A model generated the notes under the pieces. The model did no database searches. It was not told the DNA's origin and saw only the letters and a program-made list of their open reading frames with translations. Both the position numbers and the translations under genes were made by a program. Shown piece after piece: positions 46,547 to 54,707 of a DNA stretch of 64,000 nt. This DNA is from Parapedobacter sp042666505. GTDB taxonomy: Bacteria > Bacteroidota > Bacteroidia > Sphingobacteriales > Sphingobacteriaceae. The DNA is taken from positions 186,001 to 250,000 of the forward strand of contig NZ_JBHTDN010000006.1 of assembly GCF_042666505.1 (NCBI RefSeq), read 5' to 3'. Positions within the stretch are counted from its first letter, which is position 1; each line of letters begins with the position of its first letter.

Positions 46547-46553
46547 CCCCACA

Positions 46554-48089
46554 CTATTCCCTGCGCGGACTTTGCGGTCGCGAAGGCACCGGAGCAGGAT
46601 GCCGTGCAAGAATGGCTTGAAGCATCGCCCGCACTTCCGGCTGTTCCTCGGCGATGTTCTTTACCTCCACAGGCCCGTATTGATAATCATACAATTCATA
46701 TTCAGCCGTCTCTGTGGTATCACCGATTTTTTTCCATTCTACCAGCCGATAACGATCTGTACGGATCGCCCTTCCAAGGCGGCCACCCCGCGGAAAACAA
46801 TGGTAAGCATGATCCCGTATCCGAGCCTCCGGATCCCTAAGCACAGGCACCATGCTCAGGCCATCAAACGGTTGCGGAAGTTCGGGAGTCGGCAAGCCCG
46901 CAAGTTCAACCAACGTTGGGTAGATATCAACCGTTTCGGCAAGCTGCGCCGTATGCGTACCCGGTTGCGCCACACCCGGCGCGGAGATGATCAACGGGAT
47001 GTGATTTGCCAGTTCATAGTTGACATGCTTGGTCCACATGCCCATCTCGCCGAGTAGATAGCCGTGGTCGCCCCAGAGCACCACAATCGTATTTTCGTCG
47101 AGTCCCGAAGCGGCCAATTCATCCAGGACCTTGCCGATTTGGGCATCTACGTAGCTCACACCTGCGTAATAACCATGTATCAATTTACGGGTTAGGCTAT
47201 CCGGAAAGGGCTCGTCGGTAACGTTTGTCGGAATCGGAACATACTGGTCAATTTCAGTACCGTACTTTACTGCATAAGGTGGTGCGCCCTTCGGCCGAAC
47301 CGTCCGCTGGGGCAAGGGCAACCGATCTTCGTCATACAAGTCCCAGTACTTTTTGGGCACCGAAAACGGAAGGTGCGGTCGGGCGAATCCGACGGCCAGG
47401 AAAAATGGCTTGTCGGAGTTCGATTTCAGGTCACGCAACCGCTCAACCGCCCGCTGTGCAACACGGCCATCCGCGTACGCATCGTCGGCAACATCGGGCG
47501 ACTCCCAAGCAAGGCCACGAGGAAGTCCCTGGGCAGGCTGGTTTGAAAACAAGGCTTCCTCACGCGTGAACCCCTCTTTCTTACTTTCGGGATCTACGTA
47601 CTCAATCACCAGATCCTTGTGATGAGGCACGCTCCAAGAAGCCTCGTCGGCATAAGTGTTGTGACCAATGTGAAACACCTTACCCATGGATTCTGTATGA
47701 TAGCCATGCCGTTTAAAATACTGGGGTAAAGTCACTGCGTCCGGATAATAGTCGCGGAAATTTTGCCCAAAACCATAAATCCCCGACGAGGTAGACCTGC
47801 TACCCAATAGCAAATTGAACCGCGATGGTGCACATACCGCCTGGTTTGAATAAGCCCTATCAAAACGCATACCCTTTGCAGCAAGCCGGTCGATATGCGG
47901 CGTCAGAGCAGTCACATCCCCATACGCACCCAGGGCAGGTCGCAGGTCGTCCACCAGAATTAATAACACATTGGGCTTATCCGGCTTGTCTGCCGTGGCG
48001 CATGACGCAGCTGCCACCAATAGAACAAGGCCAATCACACATTGCACGGTTGGCTTCACATTCCTTCCTTTAATACTTAATAGGTTCAT
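46554..48089 (-). CDS. Sulfatase (iduronate-2-sulfatase-like)
   Basis: The 511-residue protein has a probable lipobox (LVAAASC, Cys30), the metal-binding NVLLILVDDLRPALGAYG near residue 40 and the sulfatase motif VCAPSR with Cys86, to be converted to formylglycine. YVDAQIGKVLDELAASGL and VVLWGDHGYLLGE near residue 340 agree with the iduronate-sulfatase-like branch. It should remove sulfate from a sulfated sugar outside the cytoplasm. It is the fourth of four consecutive sulfatase genes. The stop lies 7 bases from the edge of the REP-like repeat. Confidence 0.93.
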   Translation of the reverse strand: MNLLSIKGRNVKPTVQCVIGLVLLVAAASCATADKPDKPNVLLILVDDLRPALGAYGDVTALTPHIDRLAAKGMRFDRAYSNQAVCAPSRFNLLLGSRSTSSGIYGFGQNFRDYYPDAVTLPQYFKRHGYHTESMGKVFHIGHNTYADEASWSVPHHKDLVIEYVDPESKKEGFTREEALFSNQPAQGLPRGLAWESPDVADDAYADGRVAQRAVERLRDLKSNSDKPFFLAVGFARPHLPFSVPKKYWDLYDEDRLPLPQRTVRPKGAPPYAVKYGTEIDQYVPIPTNVTDEPFPDSLTRKLIHGYYAGVSYVDAQIGKVLDELAASGLDENTIVVLWGDHGYLLGEMGMWTKHVNYELANHIPLIISAPGVAQPGTHTAQLAETVDIYPTLVELAGLPTPELPQPFDGLSMVPVLRDPEARIRDHAYHCFPRGGRLGRAIRTDRYRLVEWKKIGDTTETAEYELYDYQYGPVEVKNIAEEQPEVRAMLQAILARHPAPVPSRPQSPRRE

Positions 48090-48174
48090 GTTCTGTATTT
48101 CGTCTAAACTATGCCGCTATTTACCGTTCAATATCCGTCTTTCTGCTCCAATGAAGGGTCCTGCACCGAAGGCA

Positions 48175-48182
48175 CAAACTTA
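48175..48182 (-). promoter_or_regulatory. Possible internal promoter before the fourth sulfatase
   Basis: The minus strand reads TAAGTTTG, a perfect -7 match, in the 104-base gap between the third and fourth sulfatase genes. The nearest TTG is only 16 bases upstream of it, so the promoter is doubtful. Confidence 0.25.
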
Positions 48183-48193
48183 TCTAAACAGCA

Positions 48194-49642
48194 TTATTCA
48201 ATCGTTTTGCGATCCAACACCTTCCATTCTTTCGGTGCTTTGAAATTTTCACGCCCCGTTTCATACGAAGGCACGGAAACCTGAGACGGTATGGCATCAT
48301 AAACCTGTGTTACTTGCCGCAACATTTGGCGATAAACCGACGGAAATTGCGTCTTCAAGTCTTTCTTTTCATACGGATCCATCTGTATATCAAAAAGCAT
48401 ATCTTCTTGAATTTCCATGCGTGAATTGCCGGATCCAGCCTTTACTAATTTCCAGCGATTCTCCGTGATCAGTGTACCGTATCCCAGGTAGAACTCCCTC
48501 GGTATCGTTGCTCGGCTACCACTTAATACCGGCCAAATGCTGATCCCATCCAGTGGTTTAATTAAGTCTGTGGACAAGCCCAGCACATCACGAATGGTAG
48601 GCACCACATCGATATAGCCGGTAACTTGATTGCTAATGCGACCGCCGGCAAATCCTGCAGGCCATTTGACAATTGCGGGAGCCCTAACCCCGCCCTCCCA
48701 CTCTGTGAACTTAGCGCCACGGAGTTCACCGCTGGACCCACCATACCCAGGAGCTGCCCCGTTATCACTAAAAAAGAGCACCAATGTCTGTTCCGAAATA
48801 CCTGCTTCTTTGAGCGCAGACAAGATTTCGCCAATGCCGCGATCCATAGCAGTCACCATTGCTGAATATGTTTGGCGCTTGGTATTCCCTCTCCCTGCCA
48901 ATTCTTGTTTGCCACTTCCGTAAAGCGGTTTGTCATTCTCATATCCGTACAACCGGAGATCATCTTCCTTCGCCTGCAAAGGACTATGGGGCGCATTATA
49001 TGCGACGTAGATAAAGAACGGTGAGGATTCTTTCGCATATTGCCGTATACTGGCGACTGCCTCGTTCGTAATCAGATCCGTGGCATACCCTTCGTCGTAA
49101 CACGTTTCTTCATTCCGATGCCAATCCAATTCGCCCTCGCGCATGTGCGTAAAGTAGTCTATGGCTCCATTATAGTGACCGTAAAAACGGGTAAACCCTC
49201 GCTGTAAAGGCAAATAAGCACGCTTTGAATGCCCCAAATGCCACTTCCCGAATGCGGCCCGGTGTACATACCCTGCTTCAGCCAGCATATCCGATAAGAA
49301 GACTTCCGTCGTATCTACACCAAATTCGCTCCAGGGCGGTATGACGGTCTGACGTAAACCGAACCGGTTTGGATACCTACCTGTCAGTAGTCCCGCACGT
49401 GTAGGCGAACAAATCGGCGCTGTATAGAAATGATTCAGTACCACGCCATCCTTCGCCAAACGGTCAATACAAGGTGTTTTGATATCTCCGCCGTTGTAAC
49501 CCACGTCGCCCCATCCTAAGTCGTCTGCCAAGATAATTACGATGTTAGGCTTTTCCATGGATTGGGCGGCGCCAAGCAGGAATCCACCAAATACCGCGCA
49601 GCATGCCATGGTTAATTTAGCGAACACATTCATTGCTGTCAT
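48194..49642 (-). CDS. Sulfatase (arylsulfatase type)
   Basis: The 482-residue secreted protein has NIVIILADDLGWGDVGYNGG near residue 33 and the formylglycine motif ICSPTRAGLLTGRYPNRFG with Cys78. VLFFSDNGAAPGYGGSSG near residue 285 completes the metal site. It is the third sulfatase in the operon and ends 104 bases before the next. The signal peptide covers about residues 8-27. Confidence 0.94.
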   Translation of the reverse strand: MTAMNVFAKLTMACCAVFGGFLLGAAQSMEKPNIVIILADDLGWGDVGYNGGDIKTPCIDRLAKDGVVLNHFYTAPICSPTRAGLLTGRYPNRFGLRQTVIPPWSEFGVDTTEVFLSDMLAEAGYVHRAAFGKWHLGHSKRAYLPLQRGFTRFYGHYNGAIDYFTHMREGELDWHRNEETCYDEGYATDLITNEAVASIRQYAKESSPFFIYVAYNAPHSPLQAKEDDLRLYGYENDKPLYGSGKQELAGRGNTKRQTYSAMVTAMDRGIGEILSALKEAGISEQTLVLFFSDNGAAPGYGGSSGELRGAKFTEWEGGVRAPAIVKWPAGFAGGRISNQVTGYIDVVPTIRDVLGLSTDLIKPLDGISIWPVLSGSRATIPREFYLGYGTLITENRWKLVKAGSGNSRMEIQEDMLFDIQMDPYEKKDLKTQFPSVYRQMLRQVTQVYDAIPSQVSVPSYETGRENFKAPKEWKVLDRKTIE

Positions 49643-49645
49643 TTT

Positions 49646-51121
49646 CTAGAACACATAAGGAGCTATCGGCCCTTTTCCTTTATCAGGGTTTTTATTCGGA
49701 GCGGCTAAATCCTCCGGACCGGTTTCATGATCTTCCTGTGCTTCCCTTGCCATTTTCATTTGCGTGCGGAAGCGGTCCAGCATATTAGCACACTTAGGAT
49801 CAGCGGCCAGATTTATCTGTTCCCAGGGATCAGCAACGACATCATAAAGCTCTTCTGTCGGCCGATTATGGTATCTCCACAGCACGGCAGCGGCGTGCGG
49901 ATCGCGGAACGACTCTACACGCCATGACGGCCAATATTCCCGTCCCCCGTCGTGATCTGTGGCCCGGTCCATATGCGTGGTGTAGGGGATATCCGGTGCC
50001 AGGTTTAAAATGTACTTAAACCGATCGGTACGTAGCATGCGCATGGGCGAACGATTCATCAAGCGATCTCCCGTGTGGGACGCAAAAACCGTGTCTCGAT
50101 GTTTTACGCTTGGATCCTTCAATACCGACAGAAAGCTTTGGCCATCGATCCCTTGGGGAGACGTGCCATTGGCTATCTCCACCATGGTTGGTAAGATATC
50201 CACCTGGGATACCAGCGCATCCGTCCGGCTTCCCGCCTTGACGTGTCCGGGCCACCGTACCATAAACGGCACCTGAATACCGTAATCGTATAAACCCCAT
50301 TTCCCGAATGCCCATTGCGGTCCCTGATCTGCGGTAAACATCAAGATGGAATTAGCCGCCATTCCATGCTTTTCCAGCAAATCCATCAACCCACCTAAAT
50401 TCTCATCCATCTTGGTGACGTCGGTGTAATACCTCGCGCGGGCTTTCCGCGTGTCGTCTGTGTCGATGTGCATCGGTGGGATATCCACTTCGGCCGGTTC
50501 ATAGGTCGGCTTTTCCGGCCAGATTACATGCGGACTATGGTCTGCCACGATTAATACGAACGGCTTGCCCGGCTTCTGTGCGCTAAGCCATTCGTCAACC
50601 GGAGCCAAAATCAAGTCATAATGCAACCCCGGAGTGTTTTCAAAGCCCGGTTCAGGGGCATTCGTCCCAGCGATACGCTCGAAAGGGAACACATCCTGCG
50701 GACCGACATGGAGCTTACCTGCAATTGCCACACGATAGCCCAGCGCCGAAAGCTGCTGCACCACGGAAGACACACCTGGCCTGACCCCCGAATGGTTGCC
50801 GTGTGCTCCATGCCGCATCGGATACATCGCGGTAAACAGCGAACTGCGAGATGGCCCACAGGTTGGCGAGGCGGCGAACGCCCGATCAAACACCAAGGAT
50901 TCGTGAGCCAGTTTATCCAGGTGAGGGGTGCGAACAATGCGATTTCCATATGGCCCAATATCCCGGACCGCCAGGTCGTCCCCGATAAAGATGACCATAT
51001 TGGGAAGTGAGGAACCCTGTTGCCCATTAGCAACGGCCAACCAACAGGTAAATCCCAGCAAAAGTGCCAGCTTGTTCATCCGAAAATAACTACGCATTAC
51101 TGTTTGATTTATTGCTTTCAT
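49646..51121 (-). CDS. Sulfatase
   Basis: The 491-residue protein has a signal peptide (LALLLGFTCWLAVANGQ), NMVIFIGDDLAVRDIGPYGN near residue 41 and the motif TCGPSRSSLFTAMYPMRHG with Cys88. It resembles the N-sulfoglucosamine (heparan N-sulfatase) type in its FIGDDLAVRDIGPYGN and TCGPSR signatures, but a substrate call needs phylogeny. It overlaps the upstream sulfatase by 4 bases and is 3 bases from the next. Confidence 0.92.
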   Translation of the reverse strand: MKAINQTVMRSYFRMNKLALLLGFTCWLAVANGQQGSSLPNMVIFIGDDLAVRDIGPYGNRIVRTPHLDKLAHESLVFDRAFAASPTCGPSRSSLFTAMYPMRHGAHGNHSGVRPGVSSVVQQLSALGYRVAIAGKLHVGPQDVFPFERIAGTNAPEPGFENTPGLHYDLILAPVDEWLSAQKPGKPFVLIVADHSPHVIWPEKPTYEPAEVDIPPMHIDTDDTRKARARYYTDVTKMDENLGGLMDLLEKHGMAANSILMFTADQGPQWAFGKWGLYDYGIQVPFMVRWPGHVKAGSRTDALVSQVDILPTMVEIANGTSPQGIDGQSFLSVLKDPSVKHRDTVFASHTGDRLMNRSPMRMLRTDRFKYILNLAPDIPYTTHMDRATDHDGGREYWPSWRVESFRDPHAAAVLWRYHNRPTEELYDVVADPWEQINLAADPKCANMLDRFRTQMKMAREAQEDHETGPEDLAAPNKNPDKGKGPIAPYVF

Positions 51122-52500
51122 TCCATGGGCGGATTGGCGCGACCAGTGGTCAACTCAGGTAGGTACATCCGCCAAGTAATCAATTTCGCCCGCAGTTCTT
51201 TGACGATATCGGGGTGCTCATCAGCTAAATTAGTCGTTTCATAGCGATCCATTTCCATGTCGTACAGTTCGGGGTTGTTCTTATGGTAGTCCATGATCAA
51301 CTTCCACTTTCCAGATCGGATGGCCAAGTTGGGACTTCGGTCTCTCCCGCGCGGATAATTAAACGCATAATCATTTCTGCCGTATTCCCAATACATATCC
51401 TTGGTCCGGAGTGCAGGCGCTCCCATCCATACAGCGGTGCGGTCTTCGCCATCGCCTTTGTAATTGGTGGGCAGCGTAGCCGATGCGATATTGGCCAGTG
51501 TCGGGAAAAGATCAGTCGAATTCAACACGGAAACGCTGTCCGTCGCGCCAGCCGGCACACGACCCGGCCAACGGACGATGAACGGCATGCGTATGCCCCC
51601 CTCGTAGAGCGAAAGCTTCGTACCCCGTAGACCACCGTTACGGCTGCCTTTGAAGCTCGGCAGTGCGCCATTGTCGCTGGTGAAAATCACCAACGTATTT
51701 TCAGCGATTCCCAATTCACGCAACCCGTCGAAGAGCCTGCCCATCTGTTTGTCAAACTCAGCCAACACGAGCTTGAATGCAGCCTCTTCCTTGGGGTTCA
51801 TCGGAAACTGGCCCGCCTGCCGCCGGTTCTCCTCGGGCACCCACGGATCATGCATATCGTCGGGCCACAGGTTTACGAAACACGGCGTCCCCCGATGCCG
51901 CCGCAAAAAGTCAAGCGTCTTATCTACGAAATAAGCCGTGCGATTCCAACGCTTTACGCTATCCACGTCAGACCATATCCAATCGGTAGCTGTCAATGCC
52001 GGATCCGGCTCCGGACTTTCATACGTACTGGCATGCTCATCAAAACCATATTTGTCAAATTTTGGTGCATTTTTGATGTCGCGACCACCCCCCATATGCC
52101 ACTTCCCGAAATGTCCGGTTGCATAACCATCATTTTTCAGTACCTTGGCGATAGACGGTGCATGGACATTGAGGTAGTTGGCTTGCTCAGCAAGTTCATT
52201 GCTCCGCCTATTATTGAGAAAAGTTGTAAAATTCCATTGCGCGGGAAACATGCCCGTGAGGATACTCGTGCGGGAAGGGCTGCAGATCGGAGAAGCGCTG
52301 TAGTATTGTGTAAACCGGGTACCTTCCTCCGCAAATCGGTCTAACTGTGGAGTTGGCACGAAATCGCCGCCGAACGCTCCGATATCGCTAAAACCCATAT
52401 CATCCGTCAGGATAACGATGATATTGGGCTGCTCCTGACCCCAAGAGGCGGAAGTCTGTAACATTAATCCGACTAAGAGTATACTTTTAACAATGCGTTT
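51118..52500 (-). CDS. Sulfatase (arylsulfatase A-like)
   Basis: From ATG 52500 the protein has 460 residues with a signal peptide (ILLVGLMLQTSASWGQ), NIIVILTDDMGFSDIGAFGG near residue 27 and the motif ICSPSRTSILTGMFP with Cys74. It is the first gene of the sulfatase operon. An in-frame start at 52563 adds 21 residues ahead of the signal peptide and is less likely. No sulfatase-maturating enzyme gene is present in the window. Confidence 0.93.
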   Translation of the reverse strand, partial: KRIVKSILLVGLMLQTSASWGQEQPNIIVILTDDMGFSDIGAFGGDFVPTPQLDRFAEEGTRFTQYYSASPICSPSRTSILTGMFPAQWNFTTFLNNRRSNELAEQANYLNVHAPSIAKVLKNDGYATGHFGKWHMGGGRDIKNAPKFDKYGFDEHASTYESPEPDPALTATDWIWSDVDSVKRWNRTAYFVDKTLDFLRRHRGTPCFVNLWPDDMHDPWVPEENRRQAGQFPMNPKEEAAFKLVLAEFDKQMGRLFDGLRELGIAENTLVIFTSDNGALPSFKGSRNGGLRGTKLSLYEGGIRMPFIVRWPGRVPAGATDSVSVLNSTDLFPTLANIASATLPTNYKGDGEDRTAVWMGAPALRTKDMYWEYGRNDYAFNYPRGRDRSPNLAIRSGKWKLIMDYHKNNPELYDMEMDRYETTNLADEHPDIVKELRAKLITWRMYLPELTTGRANPPME

Positions 52501-52594
52501 CATAATCGTTCGATAATCGCAAACGCTTACTTTTACTTTGGTAAGAAAGAAGCGAGGTAACATGGTCCTTTATGGTTAATAATCGTTCATAATA

Positions 52595-52602
52595 CAAAAA
52601 TA
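52595..52602 (-). promoter_or_regulatory. Candidate -7 element of the sulfatase operon
   Basis: The minus strand reads TATTTTTG, a perfect TAnnTTTG match, about 95 bases before the chosen sulfatase start. No clear TTG is found at the -33 position. Confidence 0.4.
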
Positions 52603-52711
52603 GCCCAGAGCGCTTCCATAAAACCACGATATGTTATCCTTTTGTAGTCAAAATATATCTTTACATTTCGCTAATTAAGATAAAACGGGACAAATCACGG
52701 TTATTGTGTGA

Positions 52712-52756
52712 TTTCACCGGCAATCCTGTCTTCGTTCGATCGGATTGCCGGTGAAA
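52712..52756. repeat. Perfect 15-bp inverted repeat
   Basis: TTTCACCGGCAATCC at 52712-52726 pairs with 52742-52756 over a 15-base loop. It lies downstream of the peptide-export cluster on the minus strand but has no T-run, so it is not a standard terminator. Confidence 0.6.
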
Positions 52757-52866
52757 TGACCATATAGCAGCGAATATAAAGTCTATAAGTACGAAAGCGA
52801 ATTTACTTTTAATTTCGATTGGATTGCCCATTGAAAGTAAAGATTCACAGAAACATCCGATAATTT

Positions 52867-53340
52867 TTACATTTGTAGGTAAATCTTAATTTTCATTCCG
52901 CACTGGACTGACGACAATGAAACGAGGAAGGGGCCTGTGCCAAGACGCGTGGTAATCTCTATGAATACCAAGCCACAGGGGCCTATTCCTTGAGCGGCTA
53001 CGTTTTCTTTCATGCTCAAATACCGACTCTGGTAGCGTGATTTATACTGCATACCGCTCATCACTTCAATACCGACAATATCTTCGGCCCTGAAATGCTC
53101 CAAGTATGGGCGCAGGTAATTCATATATCCTCTTGGGTCGCCGGGGCGTTCGTATTCGCACGCAGCACATAACCGCGCTACTATAGCGTGCCGCCCGACA
53201 GGTAGTCAGAATGGTCGCGCGGGATGAAGTTTTTCGCGGGGGAAAAAGCTTTCGTTTGCTGGCCAAACGTGAAACCTCCTTTGATAATGCCATCGACTTA
53301 CCGCAGCAAGAAATAATCCGCAGAAAAAAGCCGAGAGTTA
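52867..53340 (-). pseudogene. Degraded C-terminal part of an outer-membrane plug-type protein
   Basis: From 53170 to 52867 the minus strand encodes EYERPGDPRGYMNYLRPYLE, EDIVGIEVMSG and LVFIEITTRLGTGPF. That pattern (x-DIxxIEVxxG ... VxIEIxTRxGxGPF) is typical of the C-terminal plug-like end of Bacteroidota carboxypeptidase-regulatory-like proteins. Upstream, an in-frame TGA and a frame change break it: another frame reads GFTFGQQTKAFSPAKNFIPR until a TAG. No intact start exists. I take it as the remnant of a gene once downstream of the HlyD gene. Family assignment is by eye only. Confidence 0.5.
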
Positions 53341-53366
53341 ACAAACATGGCCGTCCAAACATCTGC

Positions 53367-54698
53367 TTACTTATTACCGAGCAGCAATTTAATATTTCGC
53401 GATAGTCTTTGCAAGAGCGAAGCATCTTCCGTTATGATTTCGGCAGATCCCGTTAAGCCTGTGGTCAGCTGGATCCGTTGGTTACCGCTCATCGTCAGAA
53501 GATCGACCCGGGAGAGAAATATACTATCCTGATGCGGGACCTTATTTATTTGACCAATTTCACCTTTCAATACCCCAAATTCTTCGAAGGGATAGCTATT
53601 CAGTTTGACAAGTACCTCCTGTCCTACGTGCACCTTACCCATATTGTATTGCGGCACGTTCAGTTCACCGAAAAAATCGGTACTACCTGGATTGACATAA
53701 AAGACTTCTTGGCCCGCATCAATGTGTTGATTCTGCTGGATGATCCCCGCATAAACCACCGTTCCGGATTGGGGCGAGGTAAGCACATACCTGTTCTTCC
53801 ACTGTTCGGATTCGCTGATAAAGCTATTCAATGCCTGTATGAACTTGGATTTCTCCTCTCCGATCTGGTTGTCGAGATCGGCCAGTTCCTTCATTTTGGC
53901 CGTAAGCGTGGCCTCGCTAGCCAACATGGTCGATTGCGTTTGTTGCAGGGGATGCTGCTTTGCGAGCAAGGCAGCCCGCTGCTGCTGAAATTCCGCTGGG
54001 GAGATCACCTTACGTTCGGCTAGTTCTTCATATCGCTTGAACTCTCCTTCTGCCAGCGCATATTCCCTTTCCTGAAGTTTCCGTTGGTACTCCAGTTGTG
54101 TCCGCTGTTCGCGAACATTCTGAATATCTTGCAGGATGTATTCACGTCGCTTTAGGTATATGCCACTGCCAGTAGCAGCCTGATAATTCAGATAAGATTG
54201 ATAAAAGGATTGGTAGCTATTTTGCAATTCCCCTAGTTGCAGGTTAGTCGGTGCATTCACCGATAGTTCAGCAAACGCTCCGCTTTCCTGCTGCGCATCT
54301 CTAAGTGAATGGAGCTGTGCCAGTAAATCCAGCACCTGCTTGTGATCTGCCGTGCTCTCCATCCAAGCAAGCGGTTGATCGGCGTTTACCGAATCCGTCT
54401 CGTTTACCAATACGGCGACTAAGTTTCCGGAAACTTTGCTTATTACCGTCTTGGGTGCGTTGGCCGCATTGATGCGGATATTAGTCCGCACGATTTCCGG
54501 GTAACGGACAAAAGCCGATAAGGCCACGATGGCTACCACAACCACAAATACCCATGTGATTCCCCAGCGCAATAACGCGGAGGGCGGTGTTCCGATAATA
54601 TCCTGGATATCCTCCGTATGGATTTCCTGTCCGTTGTATAGTGTGGTCTGCAGGAAACCTCCCTTCTTGAATTTCATTTCGTCGCTATCCCGCTTCAT
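53367..54698 (-). CDS. HlyD-family membrane-fusion protein
   Basis: The 443-residue protein has a short cytoplasmic N-terminus, one membrane segment at about residues 46-66 (WVFVVVVAIVALSAFV), a lipoyl-like half-motif (TVISKVSGNLVAVLVNETDSV), a long coiled-coil hairpin (about residues 120-300, rich in Q, E, L) and a second barrel part (VLTSPQSGTVVYAGII). It is the periplasmic adaptor that links an ABC exporter to an outer-membrane channel. It follows the peptidase-ABC gene by 9 bases. No TolC gene is present. Confidence 0.92.
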   Translation of the reverse strand: MKRDSDEMKFKKGGFLQTTLYNGQEIHTEDIQDIIGTPPSALLRWGITWVFVVVVAIVALSAFVRYPEIVRTNIRINAANAPKTVISKVSGNLVAVLVNETDSVNADQPLAWMESTADHKQVLDLLAQLHSLRDAQQESGAFAELSVNAPTNLQLGELQNSYQSFYQSYLNYQAATGSGIYLKRREYILQDIQNVREQRTQLEYQRKLQEREYALAEGEFKRYEELAERKVISPAEFQQQRAALLAKQHPLQQTQSTMLASEATLTAKMKELADLDNQIGEEKSKFIQALNSFISESEQWKNRYVLTSPQSGTVVYAGIIQQNQHIDAGQEVFYVNPGSTDFFGELNVPQYNMGKVHVGQEVLVKLNSYPFEEFGVLKGEIGQINKVPHQDSIFLSRVDLLTMSGNQRIQLTTGLTGSAEIITEDASLLQRLSRNIKLLLGNK

Positions 54699-54707
54699 AT
54701 GCCACCG

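Larger units (their letters stand above)
52501..52866. other. Intergenic region with long inverted repeats
   Basis: These 366 bases hold the candidate sulfatase promoter and the 15-bp inverted repeat at 52712-52756. A weaker repeat pairs TTTACTTT with AAAGTAAA around 52800-52850. The motif TCGATYGGATTGCC occurs once in each repeat. No gene is seen. Confidence 0.5.

Noticed and set aside
53066..53425. 119-codon minus-strand frame at the end of the export operon
   Set aside because: It crosses the remnant gene in the wrong frame and overlaps the HlyD gene end; residues look random.
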